Below the pieces are notes generated by a model. The model saw only the letters and a list, made by a program, of their open reading frames with translations. It did no database searches and was not told the DNA's origin. From Caballeronia sp. dw_19 (GTDB lineage: Bacteria; Pseudomonadota; Gammaproteobacteria; Burkholderiales; Burkholderiaceae): DNA of 64,000 bases. Made by a program: the position numbers and the translations under genes. This document shows, piece by piece, positions 41,262-49,672 of this stretch (the first letter of the stretch is position 1; every line of letters starts with the position of its first letter). The stretch is taken from contig NZ_JAAVUQ010000022.1 of the NCBI RefSeq assembly GCF_018449515.1, positions 62,001 to 126,000 on the forward strand, read 5' to 3'.

Positions 41262-41657
41262 ATGAAAATCCCGAAGGTCTTTTACGCCGACCGTACCAGC
41301 GCTTCTGCCGGTACGAATGCGGTGCTCCACAAGCATGCAAGCCGCATGCTCCGGCGGGTCGCACACGACCTGCGCCTGAACAAACGCGACCATGAGATTT
41401 TGGTGGAACCGGCAAGACGCAACGCTTCGAGCCGCGTCAGGCTGAGAACCGACAGCCTTTTCGTGGACGTCATCGACAAACCCTGTCGCCAGGGTGTAGC
41501 GCTGAGTTTTCGTACGCGTCGCGGCCGCTCGGATTTATCGGGTGGAGGCGATAACTACGTGGCGTTTGAGCAAATTGAATCGGCATATGGCTATCGAGCG
41601 TTTCTCGACGGTCTGCGGCTCGCCGGCGGCATCGCTCCTGACAACGGAGGCCGCTGA
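41262..41657 (+). CDS. Hypothetical 131-residue protein
   Basis: Not recognised. A basic, Arg-rich soluble protein (SRMLRRVAHDLRLNKRDHEI) with beta-like middle part (SLFVDVIDKPCRQGVALSFR) and no membrane segment. Its stop overlaps the ATG of 41657 by one base (TGATG), so the pair is coupled. It sits in the small-protein run 40466-42232. Confidence 0.6.
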   Translation: MKIPKVFYADRTSASAGTNAVLHKHASRMLRRVAHDLRLNKRDHEILVEPARRNASSRVRLRTDSLFVDVIDKPCRQGVALSFRTRRGRSDLSGGGDNYVAFEQIESAYGYRAFLDGLRLAGGIAPDNGGR

Positions 41658-42121
41658 TGAAGCTCGTCAGGGTCAAGGTCGAGTACTCGTGCGGGTTGAC
41701 GTTACTCGAGCGCGCGTCGCTTGAGGTCGGTACGGGGGAAGTCCATCTACCTCCCCGTCTGATCGGATTGATGGCGAAAATGCGAGACACCGAAGTTTTT
41801 CCGATCGTAAGCGTTGAGCACAACGGACATGTGCTGTCCGCAATCGTTTCTGAAACCGGCACGGCCGTCGCAACTATCCCGGAGAAATCTGGGTCCGGCA
41901 TGCGCCGGTTGTTGCACGCGATCACGTTCCCGACGAAGGATCAGCGGCAGCAAAATGGGCGGTTTTTGCATACGCTTGCAGCAGCGTCGATCGGCGGTGC
42001 GGTGGGCTATTCGCACTCCGCGGCGTCATGGGATCTGCAAACGATAATCGGGACTGCAAGCCTAGCTGGGCTTGGAGTACTATTGTGGTATGCGGGTTTT
42101 GAAGCAATGAAAGGAGATTAG
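41657..42121 (+). CDS. Membrane-associated hypothetical protein
   Basis: 154 residues. The N-terminal about 80 residues are soluble and beta-rich; hydrophobic segments at about 105-120 (LHTLAAASIGGAVGYS) and 128-148 (IIGTASLAGLGVLLWYAGF) suggest a C-terminal membrane hairpin. Coupled to the upstream gene by a TGATG overlap and followed 3 bp later by a 35-residue membrane peptide. No family recognised. Confidence 0.6.
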   Translation: MKLVRVKVEYSCGLTLLERASLEVGTGEVHLPPRLIGLMAKMRDTEVFPIVSVEHNGHVLSAIVSETGTAVATIPEKSGSGMRRLLHAITFPTKDQRQQNGRFLHTLAAASIGGAVGYSHSAASWDLQTIIGTASLAGLGVLLWYAGFEAMKGD

Positions 42122-42124
42122 GCC

Positions 42125-42232
42125 ATGGGTGCGACGATTTTTACTTTGGTGTTGGGCGTGTCCATCGCGGCGTTCTTCCTTTGGACTAGCCACAACGGAC
42201 AAAAGGCCGATCGCGAACGCGACTGGAATTGA
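42125..42232 (+). CDS. 35-residue single-pass membrane peptide
   Basis: MGATIFTLVLGVSIAAFFLW followed by TSHNGQKADRERDWN and a stop. The AAGGAG site lies 7-8 nt before the ATG, overlapping the end of the previous gene. One hydrophobic helix and a charged tail, like small CcoQ-type or stress-response membrane peptides, but no family can be assigned. Confidence 0.55.
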   Translation: MGATIFTLVLGVSIAAFFLWTSHNGQKADRERDWN

Positions 42233-42278
42233 ACAACTGATATACGGCGTGCGGTAACCCGCACGCTCAACTAGCTAA

Positions 42279-42307
42279 GGCTGCACCTTCGGGTGTGGCC
42301 TTTTTTT
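42279..42307 (+). terminator. Terminator-like hairpin at the head of the 42349 leader
   Basis: GGCTGCACC-TTCG-GGTGTGGCC with T7. A second hairpin, ACGCGC-TTCG-GCGCGT (42312-42327), precedes the TTGGAG site. GCGTGCGG/CCGCACGC lies upstream (about 42248-42266). Confidence 0.7.
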
Positions 42308-42348
42308 GTTTACGCGCTTCGGCGCGTTTCTTCGTTTTGGAGGCTCGA

Positions 42349-42798
42349 ATGAACGCAGTAATCGATGCAGGCCATCTACCGCAGGGTGTTTCGGCAGATG
42401 GCAAGGTGGACCTCAAGGCGGTGGCGAGGCTCGATCTGGAAGGCAAAACGGTCGATCAGGTCTACTCGGCGCTGTCCTCGTTTCTTCGCAAAACCGAGCT
42501 GGAGCCGGAATGGATATCTCCCGCGAATCTCATGAACGATCCTGACGAAGGCGCTTCCGGCGCCCGTCACAGCAGACCGTGGCCAGAGCGCCTGGTGCGC
42601 GACCGGATTTCGGTATCGGTCTGTATCGGGACTTCAGAGGGGTGGATCGTTCACGTCGACTGGATCTACCGGGGTGCCACGCATGACCCCATCAACTTCA
42701 ACTATTCGGTCATGCCGCTGCTCCGCGCAAAGGTATTTTCTTCTGATCACGCGTGGAAGCTGGCGCGCTTGTTCGCTCACCAGCTCGACGTAGCCTGA
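42349..42798 (+). CDS. Hypothetical 149-residue protein
   Basis: Not recognised. ATG at 42349 with TTGGAGG 8 nt upstream. A soluble protein with an N-terminal helical part (VDLKAVARLDLEGKTVDQVY) and a beta-rich C-terminal half (ISVSVCIGTSEGWIVHVDWI). It starts directly after a terminator-like hairpin and is followed by the leader of the 42900 gene. Confidence 0.6.
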   Translation: MNAVIDAGHLPQGVSADGKVDLKAVARLDLEGKTVDQVYSALSSFLRKTELEPEWISPANLMNDPDEGASGARHSRPWPERLVRDRISVSVCIGTSEGWIVHVDWIYRGATHDPINFNYSVMPLLRAKVFSSDHAWKLARLFAHQLDVA

Positions 42799-42818
42799 TC
42801 TGTTTTTCGACAAATTTT

Positions 42819-42899
42819 GATGCCGTCAGGCATCTCAACCCTTGCCGGGCATTCGACCCGACAGGGAACGATTGCCCGCACTTATCCGAGGCAATCGTC
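42819..42899 (+). promoter_or_regulatory. Three-hairpin leader of the 42900 gene
   Basis: GATGCC-GTCA-GGCATC (42819-42834); CCCTTGCCGGG facing CCCGACAGGG (42839-42866); CGATTGCC (42869-42876) with GGCAATCG (42890-42897), pairing the GAGG site 2 nt before the ATG. The last stem is shared with the 40693 leader. Confidence 0.65.
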
Positions 42900-44426
42900 A
42901 TGTACCACGTTTCTACCGTTGGTTTTTCGCGCTCCCTTTGTACGCTTCTGGATGTATTGTGGCTGTTTAGAAACGATGCGCATTTTGCGCATCTCGAGGC
43001 GGCCGACGTCAGTCTGAGTCACGCCGGCCAGCCAATACACGTCACGAAGTTCAACGGACAGCTTACCGTGCGCGTGTCGGGCGCAATGCGGGATATCTTC
43101 CTCGCATTGATCGACGAAATCGACGGGCAGTATTTTCGCCCGTACGGTAGCCAACTCCAGCCGTGGCAGATCCGCCGGCCGCACTGGAAATTGTTGTATT
43201 TCGCGTTCGAGCTTTCAACCGAGCCGTTGTACCTGTTCTCATCCGACCAAGTCTGCGATTCAGCGGACGCACAGATGGCCGGACGCACGCCGAGCCTCTC
43301 GGAGACATGTCAGGCTGAGGCACTTGCCCGTTTCGGCTTCGGCGCCGCCGGACCCGTCTATGGGGACTCCGGTCAGCACAACAGCCGCCACGAAGTCCAT
43401 CTTGCATACGCGTTGGCGGCCGGGCTGCCCGTGCCTCTGGACGTGTTGAGCGACTACACGGCAGAAATGCAGCAGAAGTTGGTCGACATTCCCTGGGCGA
43501 TACCGCTGCTTGAAGTGCCAGAGTTGCGCGGCGCCGTACCGGTTGCGAAGCTTCGCCCGCTCGCGAGCGTCGTGCGGCATTCGGGGAAGAAAATCACTTC
43601 GGAAAACGCTGCGTTGCTGGCGATGGTGACGCGGCTCCTTCCCAACGAGCCGACAACGGTCCAGGTCGATGATCTTCTGTATCGACATGGGTTGCTCGAT
43701 GCGCAGCCGTTACCGGATGCGTATAGCAAACCGGTCGACATTGGCGAGCCAGTCTCCGCGTTCGCAACGGTGATCAGGCGTGTCATGGCCGATGAGAGAA
43801 GAGACGCCACGTTCAGCCGATTGGATCTGGAACGGGCGGATGGCCGGATCAGCCAGCGCTACTACGAGCTGCACCGTGCGATGGCCGCGTTGGACCACGG
43901 TTGCGGCACCTTCCAGTACGCCAATGATTTCGCCCGTGCACTCGAGAACGGCGACATGCAAATGTTGCTTGATATCGTGGACCGTCCCGATGATCAGAAT
44001 CGGTGGACCAAGATGGCCATTCGCGAGCATTTCGGCATGAAACTGATTGGCCTGAAAGCCGCGGCGCGCCGCAGGGCGATTTTTGCCTTGGCGGGCATGA
44101 GCGAGTCGCAGCAATCGCAATGGGAGGAGGGCACGAAGCAATCCCGTGCGGCCGCCTGGATGGAACGCGAAGCGGATCGGGCGAAAGCCCGCGCTGCTAA
44201 GGCACGCTACCGTAATGGCACGCAAGTCATTTCAGGCGCGCAACACGTCGAGCTGTCGATCGCGAGCGGTTTCACCGAGATCGGGCGCTTCTGGCAAGGC
44301 GCAAGCTGTCGCTATTACCTGAAGAACGCACAGGTACGGGGCGCTCTGCGGTATCTGCGCGCCGGCGACGGCACGCTGGCGTACGCGCAATCACTCTTGT
44401 CTAAACAGTCGCAACAATCGACTTAG
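42900..44426 (+). CDS. Hypothetical 508-residue protein
   Basis: Not recognised. ATG at 42900, directly behind the SD-pairing hairpin. A large soluble protein with a first part of about 110 residues (strand-helix pattern), a central helical region (about 140-390) and a C-terminal about 100 residues with a charged helix (AAWMEREADRAKARAAKARY). No nucleotide-binding or metal motif was seen. A strong terminator follows, so it is monocistronic. Confidence 0.65.
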   Translation: MYHVSTVGFSRSLCTLLDVLWLFRNDAHFAHLEAADVSLSHAGQPIHVTKFNGQLTVRVSGAMRDIFLALIDEIDGQYFRPYGSQLQPWQIRRPHWKLLYFAFELSTEPLYLFSSDQVCDSADAQMAGRTPSLSETCQAEALARFGFGAAGPVYGDSGQHNSRHEVHLAYALAAGLPVPLDVLSDYTAEMQQKLVDIPWAIPLLEVPELRGAVPVAKLRPLASVVRHSGKKITSENAALLAMVTRLLPNEPTTVQVDDLLYRHGLLDAQPLPDAYSKPVDIGEPVSAFATVIRRVMADERRDATFSRLDLERADGRISQRYYELHRAMAALDHGCGTFQYANDFARALENGDMQMLLDIVDRPDDQNRWTKMAIREHFGMKLIGLKAAARRRAIFALAGMSESQQSQWEEGTKQSRAAAWMEREADRAKARAAKARYRNGTQVISGAQHVELSIASGFTEIGRFWQGASCRYYLKNAQVRGALRYLRAGDGTLAYAQSLLSKQSQQST

Positions 44427-44441
44427 GCTAGATCTTTAACC

Positions 44442-44473
44442 AACCCCGGCGCTCGCGAGCGCTGGGGTTTTTT
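44442..44473 (+). terminator. Intrinsic terminator
   Basis: AACCCCGGCGCTC and GAGCGCTGGGGTT arms around CG, then T-tract. Confidence 0.9.
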
Positions 44474-44573
44474 CTTGGCGTCGCGCAAACCCTGCGGCGG
44501 AAAGCTACCCCAAAAAAGCGACGTTTAGCCGGCTTCCCTCGCAGCCGATCTCCCTACACTCGATTCATTACCC

Positions 44574-44694
44574 GCGTCATTGACGCATCGACCTACCGAG
44601 CAACGTATCCGTTCGCTCGTCTACTACTCGCCCCACAGGGACCACGTCCCTCTGGGCGCTGGCTTTGTGGGGCTTTCTTTTTAAGGAAACCACC
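44574..44694 (+). promoter_or_regulatory. Leader with hairpin+ATCGACC before the MoxR gene
   Basis: TACACT (44555-44560) lies 13 nt before GCGTC-ATT-GACGC (44574-44586), then ATCGACC (44587-44593). CCCCACA/TGTGGGG (44631-44672) encloses GGGAC/GTCCC (44638-44650). SD AAGGAAAC. Confidence 0.65.
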
Positions 44695-45720
44695 ATGCAA
44701 GTCACGCCTTCCCAACTGACCGAACTGCTATCGCTCTTCGTCCCGCGAGGCCTACCGGTGCTCATTACCGGCAGACCCGGCATCGGCAAGAGCGACATTG
44801 TCGAAAAGGTCGCGCAATTGACCAATCACGAGCTGCTGATCAGCCATCCGGTCGTCGAAGATCCCACTGAATCGAAAGGCTTGCCGTTTCCGTCTCCGGA
44901 CGGCAGAACGGCCAAGTTCCTCCCATTCGGGCACCTTGAGCATGCGCTGAACGCCAGACGCCCGCTCATTTGGTTCCTGGATGACCTTGGGCAGGCTTCG
45001 CAGGCCGTTCAGGCCGCAAAGATGCAGTTGCTGCTCGCCAGACGCGTGGGCGAGCATGCGCTGCCTCCAAACGTCACATTTCTGGCCGCCACCAACCGCA
45101 GAACGGATAACGCCGGCGTCTCGGGAATTCTTGACCCGGTGATTTCGCGTTTTGCGACCGTGGTCGAGCTTGCTCCAAGTATCGACGACTGGGCTGCGTG
45201 GGCCGTGGAGGCGAGTTTTCCGCCCGAACTCATCGCATTCCTGCGTTTCCGTCCAGATCTGCTGTCGGTGCAAAAGACGTCGCGCGATATCGAGAACACG
45301 CCGAGTCCCCGCAGTTGGGGGTTCGTCGCGAAAACGATGCCGTTCTTGCCTGAGCCGCTCAAGCACATTTCGTTCGCGGGTTCCGTGGGCGAAGGCGCCG
45401 CAACGGAGTTCATCAGTTTCCTGCAGATCTTCCGCGAATTACCGTCACCGGCCGCTGTCTTGCTGGCACCCGATACGGCGCGCATTCCCGAAAGCCTGGC
45501 CGCGCTGTATGCAATTAGCGCGGCGCTCGCCGCGCACGCGACGGAGGCGAACTTCGATCGCGTGATGATTTATGTCGAACGTCTCATTGCCGGCGGCAAC
45601 AGTGAATTCGCCACGTTGCTGGTTCGCGACTCGGTGCGTCGCGCGCCGGGAATCCAAAACTCTTACGCGTTCATACGCGCTCAGAGTGGCTCGCTCGGTG
45701 AAATCATCCGCGGCGAATAA
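44695..45720 (+). CDS. MoxR-type AAA+ ATPase
   Basis: 341 residues from the ATG at 44695. Walker A GRPGIGKS (about 22-29), Walker B PLIWFLDDLGQ (about 88-98), sensor LAATNRR (about 131). MoxR ATPases work with VWA-domain partners to remodel or insert metals into protein targets. Here the VWA partner is at 47049 with a DUF3150-like gene between, an arrangement also known from other plasmids and phages. The target is unknown. Confidence 0.87.
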   Translation: MQVTPSQLTELLSLFVPRGLPVLITGRPGIGKSDIVEKVAQLTNHELLISHPVVEDPTESKGLPFPSPDGRTAKFLPFGHLEHALNARRPLIWFLDDLGQASQAVQAAKMQLLLARRVGEHALPPNVTFLAATNRRTDNAGVSGILDPVISRFATVVELAPSIDDWAAWAVEASFPPELIAFLRFRPDLLSVQKTSRDIENTPSPRSWGFVAKTMPFLPEPLKHISFAGSVGEGAATEFISFLQIFRELPSPAAVLLAPDTARIPESLAALYAISAALAAHATEANFDRVMIYVERLIAGGNSEFATLLVRDSVRRAPGIQNSYAFIRAQSGSLGEIIRGE

Positions 45721-45834
45721 GCCGCTTCAGCTTTTCTCATTTTTCTTCGAGGCGAAACGCGTATCACCGCGTCTTCGCTTCTCTTCGTTGTGCCCCTTCC
45801 TGCCTTACCCAACCCCTTTTTATTCGGAGTTTCT

Positions 45835-46752
45835 ATGAACACGTCTATTCAATCGAAAGTGATGTTGTGCTCGGTCACGATCTCCTCGTGGGTCGCTCGG
45901 CGCTTTGACGGCAAAGTGACCGAAGAGGTCGAGAAAACGCACCACGCCAAAGGTCTGGGCCGATTCAACAAACGGCTTTTGCCTGAGCACGCACCAAGCT
46001 TTGCCGAAGTGCTGGCGATCGGCGGCAGAATGCGCTCGTATTTCTATGCCCACACGCTTCAATACGATCAACTGGGCGTGCGGCTGCTGCCGACGATGAT
46101 CTACATGGATTTCGCCGCCAAGATGCGGGCGCTCAAAGATGAGTTTGATCTTGCTGTCTCAGTCTTCCTGACGGACTACCTGGACCTCAAGGAACGGGCG
46201 CGCTCCGAGCTGAACGGACTCTTCAACGAGGCCGATTATCCGAGCCTCGCGGAGATGAGCAAGAAGTTCGGCGTGAAGATGGCTGTCCTGCCGTTTCCGG
46301 ACGCAAGCCAGTTTGGTGTTGACCTGCCTGACGACGTGCTCTCGACCTTGCGCGGCGAACTGGATCAGCATGTTCTCGCATCGATCTCGACCGCGAACGA
46401 GGACCTGGTCGGCCGGCTGTACGAAGCTGTTTCGCAGATGGCCTCGCGGCTGTATGCGAGTGGCAATGTGCGGCTGGACGTGGCCAACAACGTGCGGGAG
46501 TTGTGCGCGTTGCTGCCGAAGCTAAACTTTTCCAACGATCCGAAGCTCACGCACATTCTCGATCAGGCCAAGACGCATCTGGCCGTGCATACGGGCGCAG
46601 ATCTGAAGGAATCGTCGGTGCTGCGTTCTCAGGTGGCCAACAAGGCGCATGAGATCGAAGGGTTGATGGCGGCCTTCATGGGCATGTCACCGCCGTCTTT
46701 AGATATCGAGTCGGATCATCTGCCGCAACAGCAACTCAAGCTCGTCGCTTAA
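45835..46752 (+). CDS. DUF3150-like protein
   Basis: 305 residues. A largely helical soluble protein (MNTSIQSKVMLCSVTISSWV start, FNKRLLPEHAPSFAEVLAIG, a coiled-coil-like centre and GGELDQ-type LRGELDQHVLASISTANEDL). Its position between a MoxR ATPase and a VWA protein is that of DUF3150 proteins; the family assignment uses this context and general pattern. It starts 114 bp after the MoxR gene behind an imperfect hairpin (45752-45778). Confidence 0.6.
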   Translation: MNTSIQSKVMLCSVTISSWVARRFDGKVTEEVEKTHHAKGLGRFNKRLLPEHAPSFAEVLAIGGRMRSYFYAHTLQYDQLGVRLLPTMIYMDFAAKMRALKDEFDLAVSVFLTDYLDLKERARSELNGLFNEADYPSLAEMSKKFGVKMAVLPFPDASQFGVDLPDDVLSTLRGELDQHVLASISTANEDLVGRLYEAVSQMASRLYASGNVRLDVANNVRELCALLPKLNFSNDPKLTHILDQAKTHLAVHTGADLKESSVLRSQVANKAHEIEGLMAAFMGMSPPSLDIESDHLPQQQLKLVA

Positions 46753-46764
46753 GGGAGAAACGCC

Positions 46765-47052
46765 ATGCAACGCATCTTTGCAACGTTTCACCCGCAGGTT
46801 TGGGTGAACAACTACGCGGTCGATGTTGATCCCGAAGGCGAGTGCGATTTCGACGTGACTGAGCATTTTGTCAGTCTCGGCGAGAAAGCGGCAAGGGCAG
46901 TGCGGGACTACGACGATTCGTCGGACGCCCTTGCTGCTCTCCCACAAGCGCCGGAGTGGGTCCGAAACTGGACCGGTTCGTTCTTCGTCACGGTAGAGGA
47001 ATCGTCGCGAGACTATTTCGACATGCTTCAGGTTGCGTGGGATTGGGCATGA
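46765..47052 (+). CDS. Hypothetical 95-residue protein in the MoxR module
   Basis: Not recognised. An acidic, aromatic-rich small protein (FHPQVWVNNYAVDVDPEGEC, then SFFVTVEESSRDYFDMLQVA). The ATG follows GGGAGAAACGCC, and the stop overlaps the next ATG (ATGA), so it is translated together with the VWA protein and may bind it. Confidence 0.65.
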   Translation: MQRIFATFHPQVWVNNYAVDVDPEGECDFDVTEHFVSLGEKAARAVRDYDDSSDALAALPQAPEWVRNWTGSFFVTVEESSRDYFDMLQVAWDWA

Positions 47053-48284
47053 CTATCGATCCTCGTATCACGAAGCAACGCAGAGAACTGGTGCTCTCGC
47101 AGCCGTTTTTTGGAGCGCTGGTTCTTCGTCTGAATGTGGTCGAGGATCGTTCCTGCGAGACGTTTTGGGTGGACGGCGTAGACCTGGGTTACAACCCGGA
47201 TTACCTCGCTACCCTGAACGATCTTGAGCTTCGGGGCGTGCTTGCGCACGAAGTCCTCCACGTGGCCAATGGCCATACGTGGCGGATGGGCGCGCGAGAC
47301 CTGGAGCGATGGAACGATGCTGGTGACTATGCGATCAATCCTCTCGTCCTGTCGGCCGGAATGCTGTTGCCAAAGGGCGTGTTGCTTGATTCCCGCTTCT
47401 TGGGCAAGTCAGCCGAAGAGATTTACGGTCAACTCACGCAGGAGGCCAAGCAGGCGGCTAAGAAGGAGCAGTCCTCTCAGAATGGGAAGCCGGGCAATAG
47501 CGGTGACGCAGGCGGGCCGGGGCCGCAAAGCCCCGCTCAATCAGCTTCACCTACAACGTCCGGCCAATCCGGTTCATCGGGTGCGCCTGGTGCGTCGAGT
47601 CCGTCGTGCGGCGAAGTTCGCCCGTATGCCGGGGCGGACCTGCCAACGAAGGAAGCGGAGTGGAAGATTGCCGTGATCCAGGCCGCGAAAGCAGCCCAGA
47701 TGCACGGCAAGCTTCCGGGCGACCTGCAGGCGATGGTGGGCGAAGCGGTACGCCCGGCTGTGGACTGGCGTGCGGTGCTGCAACGTTTTGCGCAGCAATC
47801 AACGCCAGAAGACTACAGCTTCGCCATGCCCAATCGCCGGTATCTGCACCTGGGGCTCTATTTGCCCTCGTTGCATTCGCCGGCGATTGCCGATGCTGTC
47901 TTCGTGCGCGATTCCAGCGGCTCTGTATTCGATGAGACGCAAGCGCAGTTCGACGCGGAGATCCTGACGGTGTTTTATTCGTTGCGTCCGGCGCGCCTGG
48001 TCGTGATGGACTGCGATACACGCGTGACGCAGGTGCAAATCTTCGAGCGGGGGGACTCGCCGGAGTTGCTCCCAGTGCGCGGTGGTGGCGGGACGGCGTT
48101 TGCAGCGCCGTTTGAGCGGGTCATCGCTGACGGGATCGATCCAGCCTTTCTGGTCTATCTGACAGACATGAACGGGAAGTTCCCGGCGGCGATACCGCAT
48201 TACCCAGTGCTGTGGGCGTCTACAACGCCGCTTGCGCGGGCGAAGAAAGCCCCTTTCGGGGAGTGTGTCGAAGTGATTTGCTAG
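47049..48284 (+). CDS. Metallopeptidase-like/VWA (DUF2201-type) protein
   Basis: 411 residues. The N-terminal zincin-like motif is LRGVLAHEVLHVANGHTWR (HExxH..H). About 130-205 is a low-complexity Gln/Gly/Ser/Pro linker. The C-terminal VWA-like domain starts ADAVFVRDSSGSVFDE (MIDAS-like DSSGS) and has VVMDCDTRVTQVQIFERGD and VRGGGGTAFAAPFERV. This pairing of domains is typical of MoxR partners. Longer in-frame upstream codons overlap the 46765 gene and are not used. Confidence 0.85.
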   Translation: MTIDPRITKQRRELVLSQPFFGALVLRLNVVEDRSCETFWVDGVDLGYNPDYLATLNDLELRGVLAHEVLHVANGHTWRMGARDLERWNDAGDYAINPLVLSAGMLLPKGVLLDSRFLGKSAEEIYGQLTQEAKQAAKKEQSSQNGKPGNSGDAGGPGPQSPAQSASPTTSGQSGSSGAPGASSPSCGEVRPYAGADLPTKEAEWKIAVIQAAKAAQMHGKLPGDLQAMVGEAVRPAVDWRAVLQRFAQQSTPEDYSFAMPNRRYLHLGLYLPSLHSPAIADAVFVRDSSGSVFDETQAQFDAEILTVFYSLRPARLVVMDCDTRVTQVQIFERGDSPELLPVRGGGGTAFAAPFERVIADGIDPAFLVYLTDMNGKFPAAIPHYPVLWASTTPLARAKKAPFGECVEVIC

Positions 48285-48321
48285 TCGGGGAACGCATTGG
48301 GCGTCTTCCCATCCCTTGAAT

Positions 48322-48348
48322 CCAAACCCGGCCTCGTGCCGGGTTTGG
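48322..48348. terminator. Perfect 11-bp hairpin, terminator-like
   Basis: CCAAACCCGGC-CTCGT with GCCGGGTTTGG, 38 bp after the VWA gene. The T-tract is short. Confidence 0.7.
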
Positions 48349-48406
48349 TCGTTTACGCGCGTTCGCTCTATGAAACCCTGCCACGTCGCCCGCCCGCGTG
48401 AGCGCC

Positions 48407-48461
48407 GAAAGCTATACGTTTTTCGCGAGCTTTCCGGGTTTTGCCCTCCAACATGTTGGAG
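48407..48461. repeat. Dispersed two-part palindromic repeat, copy R3
   Basis: GAAAGCT (48407-48413), AGCTTTCCGGGTT (48428-48440), 8 nt, then CTCCAACATGTTGGAG (48446-48461, perfect 16-bp palindrome). It stands 147 bp before the VirB11 gene that opens the conjugation cluster. Confidence 0.8.
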
Positions 48462-48607
48462 CCTGGCGAATGCGCCGGTGAGTTGCGGTGCAAAACGATC
48501 CGGTCGCACGGCATCCGCTATTTTGAAAGATGCGCGATTTAGCGGGTCTTTCAGAGCGCTGACCCTGAAGCGAAACCCTAACAATAGCTCCATGTTAGAG
48601 ACCGCCG

Positions 48608-49660
48608 ATGGGCCCCATGACCGCTGAGAATTCGATCCTCAAACTGCGTCCGCTCGAGGCGAACGCCGTGAAGATGTTTTTTCAGTCTCTCTCGGTACTG
48701 AAGACGCAGCTCGACGCGCCCGACACCGCAGAAATCATGGTGAACAACTACAAGGACATCTTCGTTGAACATCGCGGAAAGATGGAGCGGCTGGATCTTG
48801 AACTGAACCCCGCCACGCTCGAGGGTGCCATCAGGTCGCTCGCATCGTCAGTGGAGAAGAGCGCGTCTGCCGGTACGAGCCAGGGCATCATCAACGCGGG
48901 CCACAATAACCTGCGTATCGCAGCAGTGATGAGCCCGACCGCGATAGACGGTCACGCACTCAGCATCCGCAAGCACAGTGATTCGAAGCTCGAACTCGAA
49001 GATTACTGTGCGATGGGCGCCTTTTCCGCCGCGAACGCGCGCCCGGAAGTCGCAGACGTGGTGCCGTTCGAGGAGGGCATCGAAAACGAAGCGCTCATGC
49101 GGGCGATTATCGCGGTTGTCGAGACCCGAAAGAACGTACTCATCGCAGGCGGTACGTCCGCGGGTAAGACAACGTTACTCAACGCGATGCTGAGCAGAAT
49201 CCCCCACTCCGAACGCACGATCACCATCGAAGACACGATGGAGCTAAAGGTGCGCGTGCCCAATCGCGTCAGGTTGCTCTCAAACCCTGACAAGAACGTC
49301 ACGATGAAGCTGCTGGTCGCGCTGTGTCTTCGCATGCGCCCCGACCGCGTCGTCATCGGCGAAGTGCGCGGTGGCGAGGCCTACGACCTGCTGCAAGCGC
49401 TGAACACCGGCCACGACGGTGGCTTCGCCTCGATTCACTCGAATAACGGCAGGACCGCTCTCAGCCGTCTGGAAAGTCTCGCGATGTTGGGAGTCCCAGA
49501 AGGCTCCCAGTGGAGCTTTGACATCCTTCGCAAGATGATTGCCGACTGCTTTCACTACGTCATCCACATGCGCCGGTCCGGCGCGCTGCGGCATATCTCC
49601 GAGATCCTGGAGATCCGCGGAGTCACCAACGGCGAATACATCCTCAAGCGTGTTTTTTAA
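48608..49660 (+). CDS. trbB: VirB11/TrbB-type conjugation ATPase
   Basis: 350 residues. Walker A AGGTSAGKTTLLNAML (about 179-194), Walker B region RPDRVVIGEVRGGEAYDLLQ, the His box GHDGGFASIHSNN and ALSRLESLAML. VirB11 hexamers at the inner membrane drive pilus assembly and substrate transfer. First gene of the trbB-C-D-E-J-L order. The start may be the ATG at 48608 or 48617; neither has a strong ribosome site. Confidence 0.93.
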   Translation: MGPMTAENSILKLRPLEANAVKMFFQSLSVLKTQLDAPDTAEIMVNNYKDIFVEHRGKMERLDLELNPATLEGAIRSLASSVEKSASAGTSQGIINAGHNNLRIAAVMSPTAIDGHALSIRKHSDSKLELEDYCAMGAFSAANARPEVADVVPFEEGIENEALMRAIIAVVETRKNVLIAGGTSAGKTTLLNAMLSRIPHSERTITIEDTMELKVRVPNRVRLLSNPDKNVTMKLLVALCLRMRPDRVVIGEVRGGEAYDLLQALNTGHDGGFASIHSNNGRTALSRLESLAMLGVPEGSQWSFDILRKMIADCFHYVIHMRRSGALRHISEILEIRGVTNGEYILKRVF

Positions 49661-49672
49661 ATGGAGCTGGAA

